Source: Brevibacillus ruminantium
Lineage (GTDB): Bacteria; Bacillota; Bacilli; Brevibacillales; Brevibacillaceae
Assembly (NCBI RefSeq): GCF_023746555.1
Contig: NZ_CP098755.1
Coordinates: 4,720,001 to 4,784,000 of the forward strand
Length of the DNA: 64,000 nt
Reading direction: 5' to 3'
The notes beneath the pieces are model-generated. The model saw only the letters and a program-made list of their open reading frames with translations. It made no database searches and was not told where the DNA came from. The translations under genes were made by a program, and so were the position numbers. This document shows, piece by piece, positions 26,962-34,176 of the stretch (positions are counted from its first letter, which is position 1; each line of letters begins with the position of its first letter).

Positions 26962-27972
26962 CTATTTCGCCAACCCGTTTTCCGGGGTCGCCAAAAAATT
27001 CCAAAAGATTCCATTTTTATTAATTTTTCCGATCACTGTCGGTTTTCCCGGTTTGGTAAACGTGTACGTATCGTACTGTACCGCTACGCTGTACCCGGTC
27101 AAATCAAGCTGAAAATGCTTTTTCACAAGCGGGTTGGCAGCCACAATGGCTTTTTCTGTTGTATAGAACGGTTTTGCAAATACCTTCGGAATGTCTTGTT
27201 GGTTGACAAATTTATCTCCACTGATTTCCGCAAGCTTATCCAGTGATACCGCTTTGCCTGTGTCTGCCCCGATCTCTACACCGTAATTCCCTCCCGCATC
27301 CCTAAACGCCCAGACCTTACTGATGAATTCCTGCGGATGATGATAGAGCGTGACCGCGGGATAGAGTGAACTTCCTTGGTTACCGGATAAAGCCTTCAGC
27401 GTCTGCTGAGCGGTTTGGACGACTTGCGGGGGGACCTCCTGAAGTGAATAGCTCATGTTTGCAGAAATCACCTTCCCCGTTTGCGGATCGATCGACACAT
27501 ATCCTTTTTCTCCCAAAAACGACCAAATGTTTTCCTTTTCCCATTTTATCCGCTCTACCTCACTTACTGAAAACTCTTTCTTGGGATCGAGCTCCTTCAG
27601 CGTGTTTTGGAAAGTCTTTCTCAACTCCGAATTGATTTCGTCGAGAGTGAATTTCACGCGCACAGAGACAATCTCACCCTTGTCTTTGGTAACAAGAACT
27701 GTCCCTCTGTTGTTTTTCGCCGCCAGTACCCAGCAGTCCTGATTGGCCCCTCTGACCTCATCCATCTCGATAACCTTTCCCTCTGCCAGCGCCTGCATGG
27801 CTTGCCTTGCCGCCTCAACAACTTTCGGGTCCAGCTCGGCAATCGTTTTCCATTGTTCAGCTGGTGCCGGTGTGGGATTGGCTGCCTGTGCTGTAAAAGG
27901 CATGCCGGAAAGTGTCGGGGCAGCGGTGGCGAACAGGGCGAGCAAGCTTATGGAAACGAGTGATTTTTTCAT
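26962..27972 (-). CDS. secreted PepSY-like protein (module 2)
   Basis: A 336-residue exported protein. A signal peptide (residues 1-30, ending FTAQA) is followed by two or three PepSY/propeptide-like segments, with VSIDPQTGKVISANMSY and VEIGADTGKAVSLDKLAE as the recurring turn. It is less like the YcdB proteins than the module 1 gene at the same place, but shares the turn motif and the same position before an ECF sigma. No enzyme motif. Its function is unknown; it may be a secreted modulator of the module 2 sensor. A bidirectional hairpin at 28056 lies just upstream. Confidence 0.7.
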   Translation of the reverse strand: MKKSLVSISLLALFATAAPTLSGMPFTAQAANPTPAPAEQWKTIAELDPKVVEAARQAMQALAEGKVIEMDEVRGANQDCWVLAAKNNRGTVLVTKDKGEIVSVRVKFTLDEINSELRKTFQNTLKELDPKKEFSVSEVERIKWEKENIWSFLGEKGYVSIDPQTGKVISANMSYSLQEVPPQVVQTAQQTLKALSGNQGSSLYPAVTLYHHPQEFISKVWAFRDAGGNYGVEIGADTGKAVSLDKLAEISGDKFVNQQDIPKVFAKPFYTTEKAIVAANPLVKKHFQLDLTGYSVAVQYDTYTFTKPGKPTVIGKINKNGIFWNFLATPENGLAK

Positions 27973-28055
27973 CTGGAATCATCCTTTCTGTTTTCGATTC
28001 ATCCATTTGATCCAGCTACAGGGATTTTGTGACACTCACTCGTATGAGAAATAGC

Positions 28056-28091
28056 AAAAACGCGGATATGTTGATGTGCAACCGCGTTTTT
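28056..28091. terminator. bidirectional hairpin upstream of module 2
   Basis: AAAAACGCGG (28056-28065) pairs with CCGCGTTTTT (28082-28091). Reading on the minus strand it would block read-through into module 2 from the repeat region. Confidence 0.75.
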
Positions 28092-28159
28092 CCTGTCTTC
28101 GGTCTGTTCTTTTGAACATTTGCTTTTGCTTCTCTCCTGACCTTAGTTCGTGTCAACGA

Positions 28160-28260
28160 GGCTGTAGGGAGAAGAATCATGTTTCCCTGCTTGGCTCCGT
28201 ATTCCGCTCCGCAAAGGAGGTTCAACTGTCCGCTCCACAGGGAAACATGATTCTTCTCCG
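28160..28260 (-). repeat. dispersed repeat copy A with perfect 22-bp inverted arms
   Basis: Arms at 28168-28189 and 28238-28259 are perfect inverted repeats (22 bp) around 48 bp. On the minus strand the interior GGAGCGGACAG ... GGAATACGGAGCCAAG and the following GCAGGGAAACATG are shared with copy B at 29193. The rest of the 452-bp gap 27973-28424 holds a terminator and the upstream region of the lipoprotein gene. Confidence 0.8.
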
Positions 28261-28424
28261 GACATACTGCTTCTTCCTTGCTTTTTTAAATGATAAAAGC
28301 AAGATCATTTCATTTGAAAAGAAAGTTCATTTTGAAAAAAATTAACAGTCATTTCCATTCATACTGCTAAAGTGATAAAATTGAAACAAATCAATAAATG
28401 AACTTGAAAGGGGTCTGAATACAT

Positions 28425-28937
28425 TTGAGGATTTTATTTACAACTCTTTTTGTGTTGTTTAGTCTCACTGCCTGTTCATCTGACGTTTCCAATGAAGAGC
28501 TAAATGAACAAGCTAAAAAATTATTAATTGATTTTCATAAAGCTAATTACGAAGTTAAAAAAGAAGACTATATAAAAACACCCGATGACTTTACTGCTTA
28601 TATATCAGTAATACAAAAAAAAGTAACACCTTATCTAACAGGGAAAGAAATAGAATATCTGGATAAAGAAAGCGTAGGTTTTATCGCTGCCTATTTAGCT
28701 TATAATGACATCTTTTTAACTGTAGAAGGTATCGAAATTACTGATTTCAAAAGAGATACGGTATCCGGATCAATTGACATTAGTTACAAGATTTCTTTAA
28801 AAAACTTAGCTAAAAATGATGTCATACTAGGAGTAGCTCAAGTAACTCTATTACCGGAAAATGAAACTTTTAAAATTGATAGGTATTGGGATGATTTCAA
28901 GATTACACAATTTATTAATATTAAATCAGATGAATGA
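28425..28937 (+). CDS. orphan lipoprotein, AT-rich
   Basis: A 170-residue protein with a lipoprotein signal (MRILFTTLFVLFSLTAC, lipobox SLTAC). The mature part is lysine- and glutamate-rich with no family I recognise; DTVSGSIDISYKISLKNL looks like beta strands. The start is TTG with AAAGGGG 11 nt upstream. Base and codon use is far more AT-rich than neighbouring genes (many AAA, TTA, ATA codons), and it is flanked by inverted copies of a dispersed repeat, so recent acquisition is likely. No close neighbour shares its strand. Confidence 0.75.
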   Translation: MRILFTTLFVLFSLTACSSDVSNEELNEQAKKLLIDFHKANYEVKKEDYIKTPDDFTAYISVIQKKVTPYLTGKEIEYLDKESVGFIAAYLAYNDIFLTVEGIEITDFKRDTVSGSIDISYKISLKNLAKNDVILGVAQVTLLPENETFKIDRYWDDFKITQFINIKSDE

Positions 28938-29192
28938 ATTGTTGAAACATTAAAATTGTTATAGCCCATTATCTGCCCGAATTCTGAAATTTGGACGTTC
29001 TCCGCTGTTGTTACATATTAACGTTTTGGAGGTTGAAGAAAACTAAGGTAAAATGTCCTTCTGTCTTAGGTAATATATCTTTTCCACCAAAAATGCTATC
29101 AATCATTGTCATCAGATTCGCGGGAAAAAGGAGCGCAGCTATGGGATGACTCCGAAGCGATGCGGCTTTTGCGATCCCCTGCGAATCCCCCA

Positions 29193-29270
29193 GGAGCGGA
29201 CAGTGTATACTCCCTAGCGGGCGGAATACGAAGCTTAGCAGGGAAACATGCTTCTTCTCGCTACGGCCCC
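29193..29270 (+). repeat. dispersed repeat copy B
   Basis: About 78 bp, roughly 80 percent identical by eye to copy A in the opposite orientation: GGAGCGGACAGT, GCGGAATACG, AGCAGGGAAACATG, TTCTTCTC and CTAC are shared in order. It lacks the upstream inverted arm of copy A. The gap 28938-29316 holds this repeat, a further structured G+C-rich stretch from 29120 to 29190, and a terminator. Confidence 0.75.
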
Positions 29271-29277
29271 GTCTCCA

Positions 29278-29302
29278 CAAAAAACCACCTCCAACAGGTG
29301 GT
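29278..29302 (-). terminator. terminator of the ABC/two-component operon
   Basis: ACCACCT (29284-29290) pairs with AGGTGGT (29296-29302); the minus strand then runs into six T. Confidence 0.85.
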
Positions 29303-29316
29303 CTCCGCAAACAATC

Positions 29317-30006
29317 TTACAGATTAAACCGATAGCCGACGCCCCAGATCGTCTCAATATACTGCGGCTTGGACGGATTCGCCTCGATTTTCTCACGAAG
29401 CTTGCTGATATGAACGGTCACGGTGGCAATATCGCCCAGTGAATCGAGTCCCCAAATTTTTTCGAACAGCTCATCCTTGCTAAACACTCGGTTGGGGTTC
29501 ATCAGCAAAAACAGCAAGAGGTCGTATTCTTTGGTGGTAAACAGGACTTCTTTTTCATTCACGAACACTTTTCGGGAAAGCTTGTCAACGCGAATCCCTC
29601 TGATGTTGATCTCGTCTTTTTTGCGTTCGTCGCTGCCGATTAATCGATCGTAACGGGCCAGATGGGCTTTGACCCTGGCGACAAGCTCCCCCACGCTAAA
29701 AGGCTTGATCACATAATCATCCGCCCCCATGCCCAAACCGCGAATTTTATCCACTTCTTCTTTTTTGGCCGAGACCATCAAAATGGGGATATTTTTTTCC
29801 CGCCGCACCTGTTTGCAGATGTCGTAGCCGTCCGTATGCGGCAGCATCAGATCAAGAATAATCAGGTCGTACGGGTGATTCAGCGCCATTTGCAGCCCGA
29901 CATCGCCGCTCTGTGCCACGTCAGCCGAAAAACCGCTCGCCTCCAAATAATCCTTCTGCACTTCTGCAATGACGGGATCATCCTCAATGATTAAGATCCT
30001 TTTCAT
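29317..30006 (-). CDS. OmpR-family response regulator
   Basis: A 229-residue regulator. The receiver has acidic residues at 8-10 (EDD), phospho-acceptor Asp52 in LIILDLMLPHTDG, and Lys in VIKPFSVGEL; the winged helix ends with YIETIWGVGYRFNL. It is the last gene of a five-gene operon and overlaps the kinase by 4 bp. The four 11-bp-spaced TTTAGA boxes upstream of the first gene are its best target candidate, which would make the operon self-regulated. Confidence 0.94.
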   Translation of the reverse strand: MKRILIIEDDPVIAEVQKDYLEASGFSADVAQSGDVGLQMALNHPYDLIILDLMLPHTDGYDICKQVRREKNIPILMVSAKKEEVDKIRGLGMGADDYVIKPFSVGELVARVKAHLARYDRLIGSDERKKDEINIRGIRVDKLSRKVFVNEKEVLFTTKEYDLLLFLLMNPNRVFSKDELFEKIWGLDSLGDIATVTVHISKLREKIEANPSKPQYIETIWGVGYRFNL

Positions 30007-31499
30007 ATTCGCTCACCACTTGCCCCGTTTGTTTTTGGGAGGGTAAAAAAGATACGGGTTCCTTCTCCCTGCTTGCTTTCCGCCCATACCTGTCCACCAT
30101 GCTCTTCCACGATCTGTTTCACGATGGCGAGTCCCAAACCGCTGCCCCCGTTCTTCGACTGACGGGATGGTTCCGCCCGGTAAAACCGCTCAAAAATATG
30201 CGGCAGCGCTTCGCTCGTGATGCCCACCCCGTTATCTTCGATGACTACGGTAACCTGTTTTTCGCTATCTCGCAGCCCCAGCCGGATTTCTTTGCTTTCT
30301 CCTTGCATATAGTTGACACTGTTATTGACGATGTTCGTCATGACTCTGCTCAGCTTCTCGCGGTCTGCCAGAACGTATACGGATGGATTAACGCCAGGGG
30401 AAAAGTAAAAGGAGATTCCCTGTTTTCGCGGATCATGCCGCAGCTCTTCGACGAAGTCGGTCAAATACGCGACCAGATCAATCTGTTCAAAGTGAAAAGG
30501 CAGCCGTTTCAAATCGAGCTTGGAAAACAGAAACAGTTCATCGATCAACCGGTCCATTTCCGTCGCTTTTTTATAAATCATACGCATGTATTTTTCCTGC
30601 TTTTCCTGTGTGTCGGCAATGCCGTCCAGCACCCCTTCGACACATCCCTTGATACCGGTGATCGGGGTTTTCAGATCATGGGAGATGTTCGAGATCAGCT
30701 CTTTTCGATTCTCTTCGTACTGCAGCTGCAGATGGATCGACTCTTTTAAACGGCAGCGCATTTCTTCAAAGGCGGCACTCAGTTCGCCAATCTCATCCTT
30801 CCGTTTTAGCCCTACTTCGTAATCGAGATTTCCTTCCTTGATGTGTTCTGTCGCTCGTTTCAATGCATATAAAGGCTTGATGATGCTGCGGGAAATCAAA
30901 TAGGTTAACAAGGCATTGGTTAAACCAATCACGATTAGAAAAGTAAGAAAGAAGGCAGGAATCACTTTTTTGAATGTCTGAAAGAGCGATTTTGTATCCG
31001 TGAACAGATAGATGGTGCCCGGACGATGATCCTGGAACGGAAATTCGTAGGTATTGACGGCCAGATGTCCATCCATTTCTCTGCCGTGAAAATTCATTTT
31101 GTCTCGTTGCTTCGAACCTGACTGAAGCTCGGCGGCCCAATCCACCCCCTCCAGAAAAGAAGAGACATAGATCACGCTATCCTCTTTTAACACGACAAAT
31201 CCAGATTGAAGCTGTTTGAACTCCGCATCTGCCTTTTCCAAAAACCCCCTGTCGGTCAATCGTTCTGGCTCATAGCGGGCCATAAACTGGAGGCCGGCAA
31301 ACAGTTCGTCTCTCTGCTCCATCAGCTTTTTGATGTCCTGTCCCAGCTCCTGAGGTGTCCCCTGACGAGATTCGCTTCCTTCCTGAAAGTCCCCCAGAAA
31401 GAATCCGCTGAGCAGATAAGAAAGCGGAAAAAATATGATCATCGGAATCAAAATCATGCCGATGTAAGACAACAGCAGCTTTACCCTGATCGTCATCAC
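30003..31499 (-). CDS. sensor histidine kinase
   Basis: A 498-residue kinase. TM1 spans about 8-34, the extracellular sensor about 35-180, TM2 about 180-203, HAMP 204-256, and phospho-acceptor His274 is in LISNISHDLKTPITG. The N (NIVNNSVNYM), G1 (DNGVGI), F (FERFYR) and G2 (GSGLGLAI) boxes are present. The extracellular part is about 145 residues with no recognised domain. GTG 31499 and ATG 31496 both follow GGGAGATGC closely. It is cotranscribed with an ABC transporter and an exported protein, so it probably senses a substrate or damage handled by that transporter. Confidence 0.93.
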   Translation of the reverse strand: MMTIRVKLLLSYIGMILIPMIIFFPLSYLLSGFFLGDFQEGSESRQGTPQELGQDIKKLMEQRDELFAGLQFMARYEPERLTDRGFLEKADAEFKQLQSGFVVLKEDSVIYVSSFLEGVDWAAELQSGSKQRDKMNFHGREMDGHLAVNTYEFPFQDHRPGTIYLFTDTKSLFQTFKKVIPAFFLTFLIVIGLTNALLTYLISRSIIKPLYALKRATEHIKEGNLDYEVGLKRKDEIGELSAAFEEMRCRLKESIHLQLQYEENRKELISNISHDLKTPITGIKGCVEGVLDGIADTQEKQEKYMRMIYKKATEMDRLIDELFLFSKLDLKRLPFHFEQIDLVAYLTDFVEELRHDPRKQGISFYFSPGVNPSVYVLADREKLSRVMTNIVNNSVNYMQGESKEIRLGLRDSEKQVTVVIEDNGVGITSEALPHIFERFYRAEPSRQSKNGGSGLGLAIVKQIVEEHGGQVWAESKQGEGTRIFFTLPKTNGASGERI

Positions 31500-31514
31500 G
31501 CATCTCCCGTTTGG

Positions 31515-32264
31515 TTAGAATTGTTTTCTCTCAAACAGGTACCACCCTGCTGTATACCCCATTATACAATTGGAAAGCAGGAAGACGAAAACGGGAAACA
31601 GGGTTTGGAAGGAAGCTGCATTTCCGATCCACATCATATGCCAATCCGTATAGCTGAAAAACGACCAGGTCGCAGCTTGCGGAAAGAGATAGGGCAACAG
31701 CTTTGCCGCCAGATACACAACCATGCACGACGCATAGGCGCCTACACTGCTATGCCAGCACAAAGAAAGAAGAACAGCGAACAGACCCATCGCCATCAGC
31801 GGGAGGGAAGCAGCCAAATAAGCACCTGCGGATTCCAAAAATCCGGAGAAGACGGCCGAACTGTCCAAAAATAGCCCCGCCAAGGTAGAGCTCACCCAAA
31901 TAATCGCCAATTGGACGAAAAGAAACAGTGCCATGGCCAAAAGCTTGGAGGTAAAGATTTTTACCCGGGAGATTGGACGCACCAGTACATTTTTTAGCGC
32001 ACGAGACGCTGCTTCTCCGGCAAACATGTCGGCAACCGTCATGAACAAAAACAGCGGCAGCAATACCGTGGTAAAGAGATTCAGCATCAAAAGCGGAAAT
32101 GCAGTTCCCGCCCCGAAGGCGATCCCGGTATTGCTTTGAAACCGGGAAAGCAGCATCGCGGAAATGACAGGTACTAGCATAGATAGAAGAAGTACCACCT
32201 TCGTTTTCTTCTGCCAAAGCAGTTTCTCGGCCTCGTTCAGCGTACTAGCGTACAGAAGCTGCAT
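31515..32264 (-). CDS. ABC-2-type transporter permease
   Basis: A 249-residue protein with six predicted TM segments, the size and layout of ABC-2 permeases that pair with a single ATPase. The N-terminal amphipathic stretch MQLLYASTLNEAEKLLW precedes TM1, and the conserved FMTVADMFAGEAASRALKNV cytoplasmic loop with RPISRVKIF is typical of the family (export of peptides, or bacteriocin immunity). It overlaps the ATPase gene by 20 bp, with GGAAGGAG 10 nt before the ATG. Confidence 0.85.
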   Translation of the reverse strand: MQLLYASTLNEAEKLLWQKKTKVVLLLSMLVPVISAMLLSRFQSNTGIAFGAGTAFPLLMLNLFTTVLLPLFLFMTVADMFAGEAASRALKNVLVRPISRVKIFTSKLLAMALFLFVQLAIIWVSSTLAGLFLDSSAVFSGFLESAGAYLAASLPLMAMGLFAVLLSLCWHSSVGAYASCMVVYLAAKLLPYLFPQAATWSFFSYTDWHMMWIGNAASFQTLFPVFVFLLSNCIMGYTAGWYLFERKQF

Positions 32265-32994
32265 GCGCAGTTTTCTCCTTCCTGTTTTGGATTTGGGACA
32301 GGTAAAATTGCTCCAGCGTCACCTGGCTGTTCAACAGTTCGTCAACATTTCCCTGGCTGATGAGCCTGCCATTGTTCAGAATCCCGATCCGGTTGCAGAT
32401 TCGCTCCATTTCGTCGATCAAATGGCTAGAGATGACAAAAGTCACCCCTTTTTCCCGAGCAAGCTGCAGAATCAGTTCGCGAAACTCAACCACTCCCTCG
32501 ATATCCAGGCCGTTCGTCGGCTCATCTAAAATGACAAGCTGCGGAGCGGACAAAAGCGCTTCCGCAAGCGCCAGCCGTTGCTTCATCCCCGTCGAAAAGC
32601 CCTTTACCTTTTCATGACGGTACGCACCCAAGCCGACCGCATCGAGAACTTCCTGGATTCTCGCCTTCGGCTGCTCCGGATAGAGCCTGGCTGCCAGCTT
32701 CAGATGATCCAGTGCGCTCAGGTACGGGTAGGCATCAGCCGTCTGGATCATGCAGCCGACCTGCGCCATCGCTTTTTCAAATTCACTCGTCAGCTCATAG
32801 CCAAACAGAATAGCACTTCCGCGATCCGCTCGGCATAAGCCGGTCATCATTTTGAGCAGCGTAGTCTTGCCCGCTCCATTTGGGCCGAATAATCCAAAGA
32901 TGTCCCCTCTGGCGACTTCAAAGCTGACATCCCGTACTCCCCGGCCATTTCGATACTGTTTGGTCAGTCCCTGCACTTTGACTAGGGTTTCCAC
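32245..32994 (-). CDS. ABC transporter ATP-binding protein
   Basis: A 249-residue nucleotide-binding subunit: Walker A GPNGAGKTT, Q-loop, signature KGFSTGMKQRLALAEAL, Walker B LVILDEPTNGLD and switch His in VISSHLIDEME. GTG 32994 follows GGAGGGGAG by 7 nt; an upstream ATG at 33072 would overlap the previous gene and is less likely. The resemblance is to drug/peptide exporter ATPases of the CcmA/BcrA group. It pairs with the permease at 31515. Confidence 0.94.
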   Translation of the reverse strand: METLVKVQGLTKQYRNGRGVRDVSFEVARGDIFGLFGPNGAGKTTLLKMMTGLCRADRGSAILFGYELTSEFEKAMAQVGCMIQTADAYPYLSALDHLKLAARLYPEQPKARIQEVLDAVGLGAYRHEKVKGFSTGMKQRLALAEALLSAPQLVILDEPTNGLDIEGVVEFRELILQLAREKGVTFVISSHLIDEMERICNRIGILNNGRLISQGNVDELLNSQVTLEQFYLSQIQNRKEKTAHAASVR

Positions 32995-33065
32995 AGCAAT
33001 TCTCCCCTCCGCTTTTTCGAGATGGATGGCCGGATAGCATGCACAGATGCTACCCGGCCGTTTCA

Positions 33066-33965
33066 TTACCACGGTCTGTGTTGCTTCCCGTTTTCCCGCT
33101 GAATGGTTTCCACCTGCTTGCCGCTCAAATCGACTGTATCCGGTGTGGTTTGGTTGATGCCGTTCAACTCGACGTCCACTTTCACCTCTACCTCATGCTC
33201 TGCTCCCGCAGCGTCCTTCCCGGCGATCTTGAATACGGCTGTTTGGTGCTTCAGATAATTCTCCGCATCAATCGTCGCATCGAGATTGATTTCCTGCACG
33301 CGGATTTGATCTGTCAGCTTGGGAAAATCAACATCCAATTGCGCAGGGGCGAATGGAACCTTTTCATGTTGCTCTTTCATGCCCTCGTGATCATGCAGCG
33401 AAGCGTTCTTTACCAGCAGCGAACCGAGTGCATGAACCGCGCTCGGAATCTGGCTTCCTGACAAGTGCAGCGATACCTGCTTGCCGCCATCGGCATCATC
33501 CGTCAGCGTGACGTTGTTTCGCAGATTGCCTACGAGACCGTCAATGACGTTCTCCACTTCGGCAGCCATCTCCGGATGCTTCCCTTTTGCTTGCCATGCT
33601 GGACCTTGCTTCTCCATCACATAGTAAGTTTCGCTCTCACCGCTCTTGAACACCGTTTTATCTGCTTGGTGATAAACGTTCAAGTCATGATGATGGGTGC
33701 CATCGTCGATCTGCACCGCAGCGCTGGCCGCCTTCTGGTCACTGTTGTTCTTGAATCGCGAATCCACCGCAATCAAGCTCTTTCCGTTGTCACTGACTGT
33801 CACGTGCAGTTGTCCGCCGAGACTGTCGATCCCTTTTGTCTGTTTCCATGCGTCTTTGTAAGCCTCGTATCCGGTATAATTGGCGCTCGCTGAAAGACCG
33901 CTGGTCACCAAAAGCACCGCGCCGACGCCGATTCCGCCCGCCATTGCCAGCCATTTTTTCTTCAT
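33066..33965 (-). CDS. exported protein of unknown function, first gene of the ABC/two-component operon
   Basis: A 299-residue exported protein with signal peptide MKKKWLAMAGGIGVGAVLLV ending SASA at about residue 28. The mature region is a mixed alpha/beta chain without cysteine, containing DDGTHHHDLNVYH and a charged KNASLHDHEGMKEQHEK stretch. I do not recognise the family; the overall pattern recalls LolA-like exported proteins of Bacillota that report on lipid or envelope state, but this is only an impression. ATG 33965 has GGAGGT 8 nt upstream. Four phased repeats lie upstream at 34044-34083. Confidence 0.75.
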   Translation of the reverse strand: MKKKWLAMAGGIGVGAVLLVTSGLSASANYTGYEAYKDAWKQTKGIDSLGGQLHVTVSDNGKSLIAVDSRFKNNSDQKAASAAVQIDDGTHHHDLNVYHQADKTVFKSGESETYYVMEKQGPAWQAKGKHPEMAAEVENVIDGLVGNLRNNVTLTDDADGGKQVSLHLSGSQIPSAVHALGSLLVKNASLHDHEGMKEQHEKVPFAPAQLDVDFPKLTDQIRVQEINLDATIDAENYLKHQTAVFKIAGKDAAGAEHEVEVKVDVELNGINQTTPDTVDLSGKQVETIQRENGKQHRPW

Positions 33966-34043
33966 GGTTTTGTACCTCCGTCTGTTTTTTGGGGGAAGCT
34001 CCCTGTCTGCCAGTTCGCCTCCTGTCCTCATCCTAACCTTCGG

Positions 34044-34083
34044 CTCTAAAAGCGCTCTAAACAAAGTCTAAAAAAAGTGTAAA
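34044..34083 (-). promoter_or_regulatory. four 11-bp-phased TTTAGAN boxes
   Basis: On the minus strand TTTACAC, TTTAGAC, TTTAGAG and TTTAGAG start exactly 11 bp apart (plus-strand positions 34077-34083, 34066-34072, 34055-34061, 34044-34050). They lie about 79 bp upstream of the exported protein start. This is the layout of an OmpR/PhoP-type regulator site. Confidence 0.65.
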
Positions 34084-34127
34084 AAAGATGCGGGGGACGG
34101 AAGATTGGGGCAATACCATGGTGAAAT

Positions 34128-34149
34128 AAAAAAAATCCCCGAGCGGGGA
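34128..34149 (-). terminator. terminator of trhP2
   Basis: TCCCCG (34136-34141) and CGGGGA (34144-34149) form the stem; the minus strand then has eight T. Confidence 0.85.
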
Positions 34150-34176
34150 CTGATGCAAAAAGCTTACCGATACATT

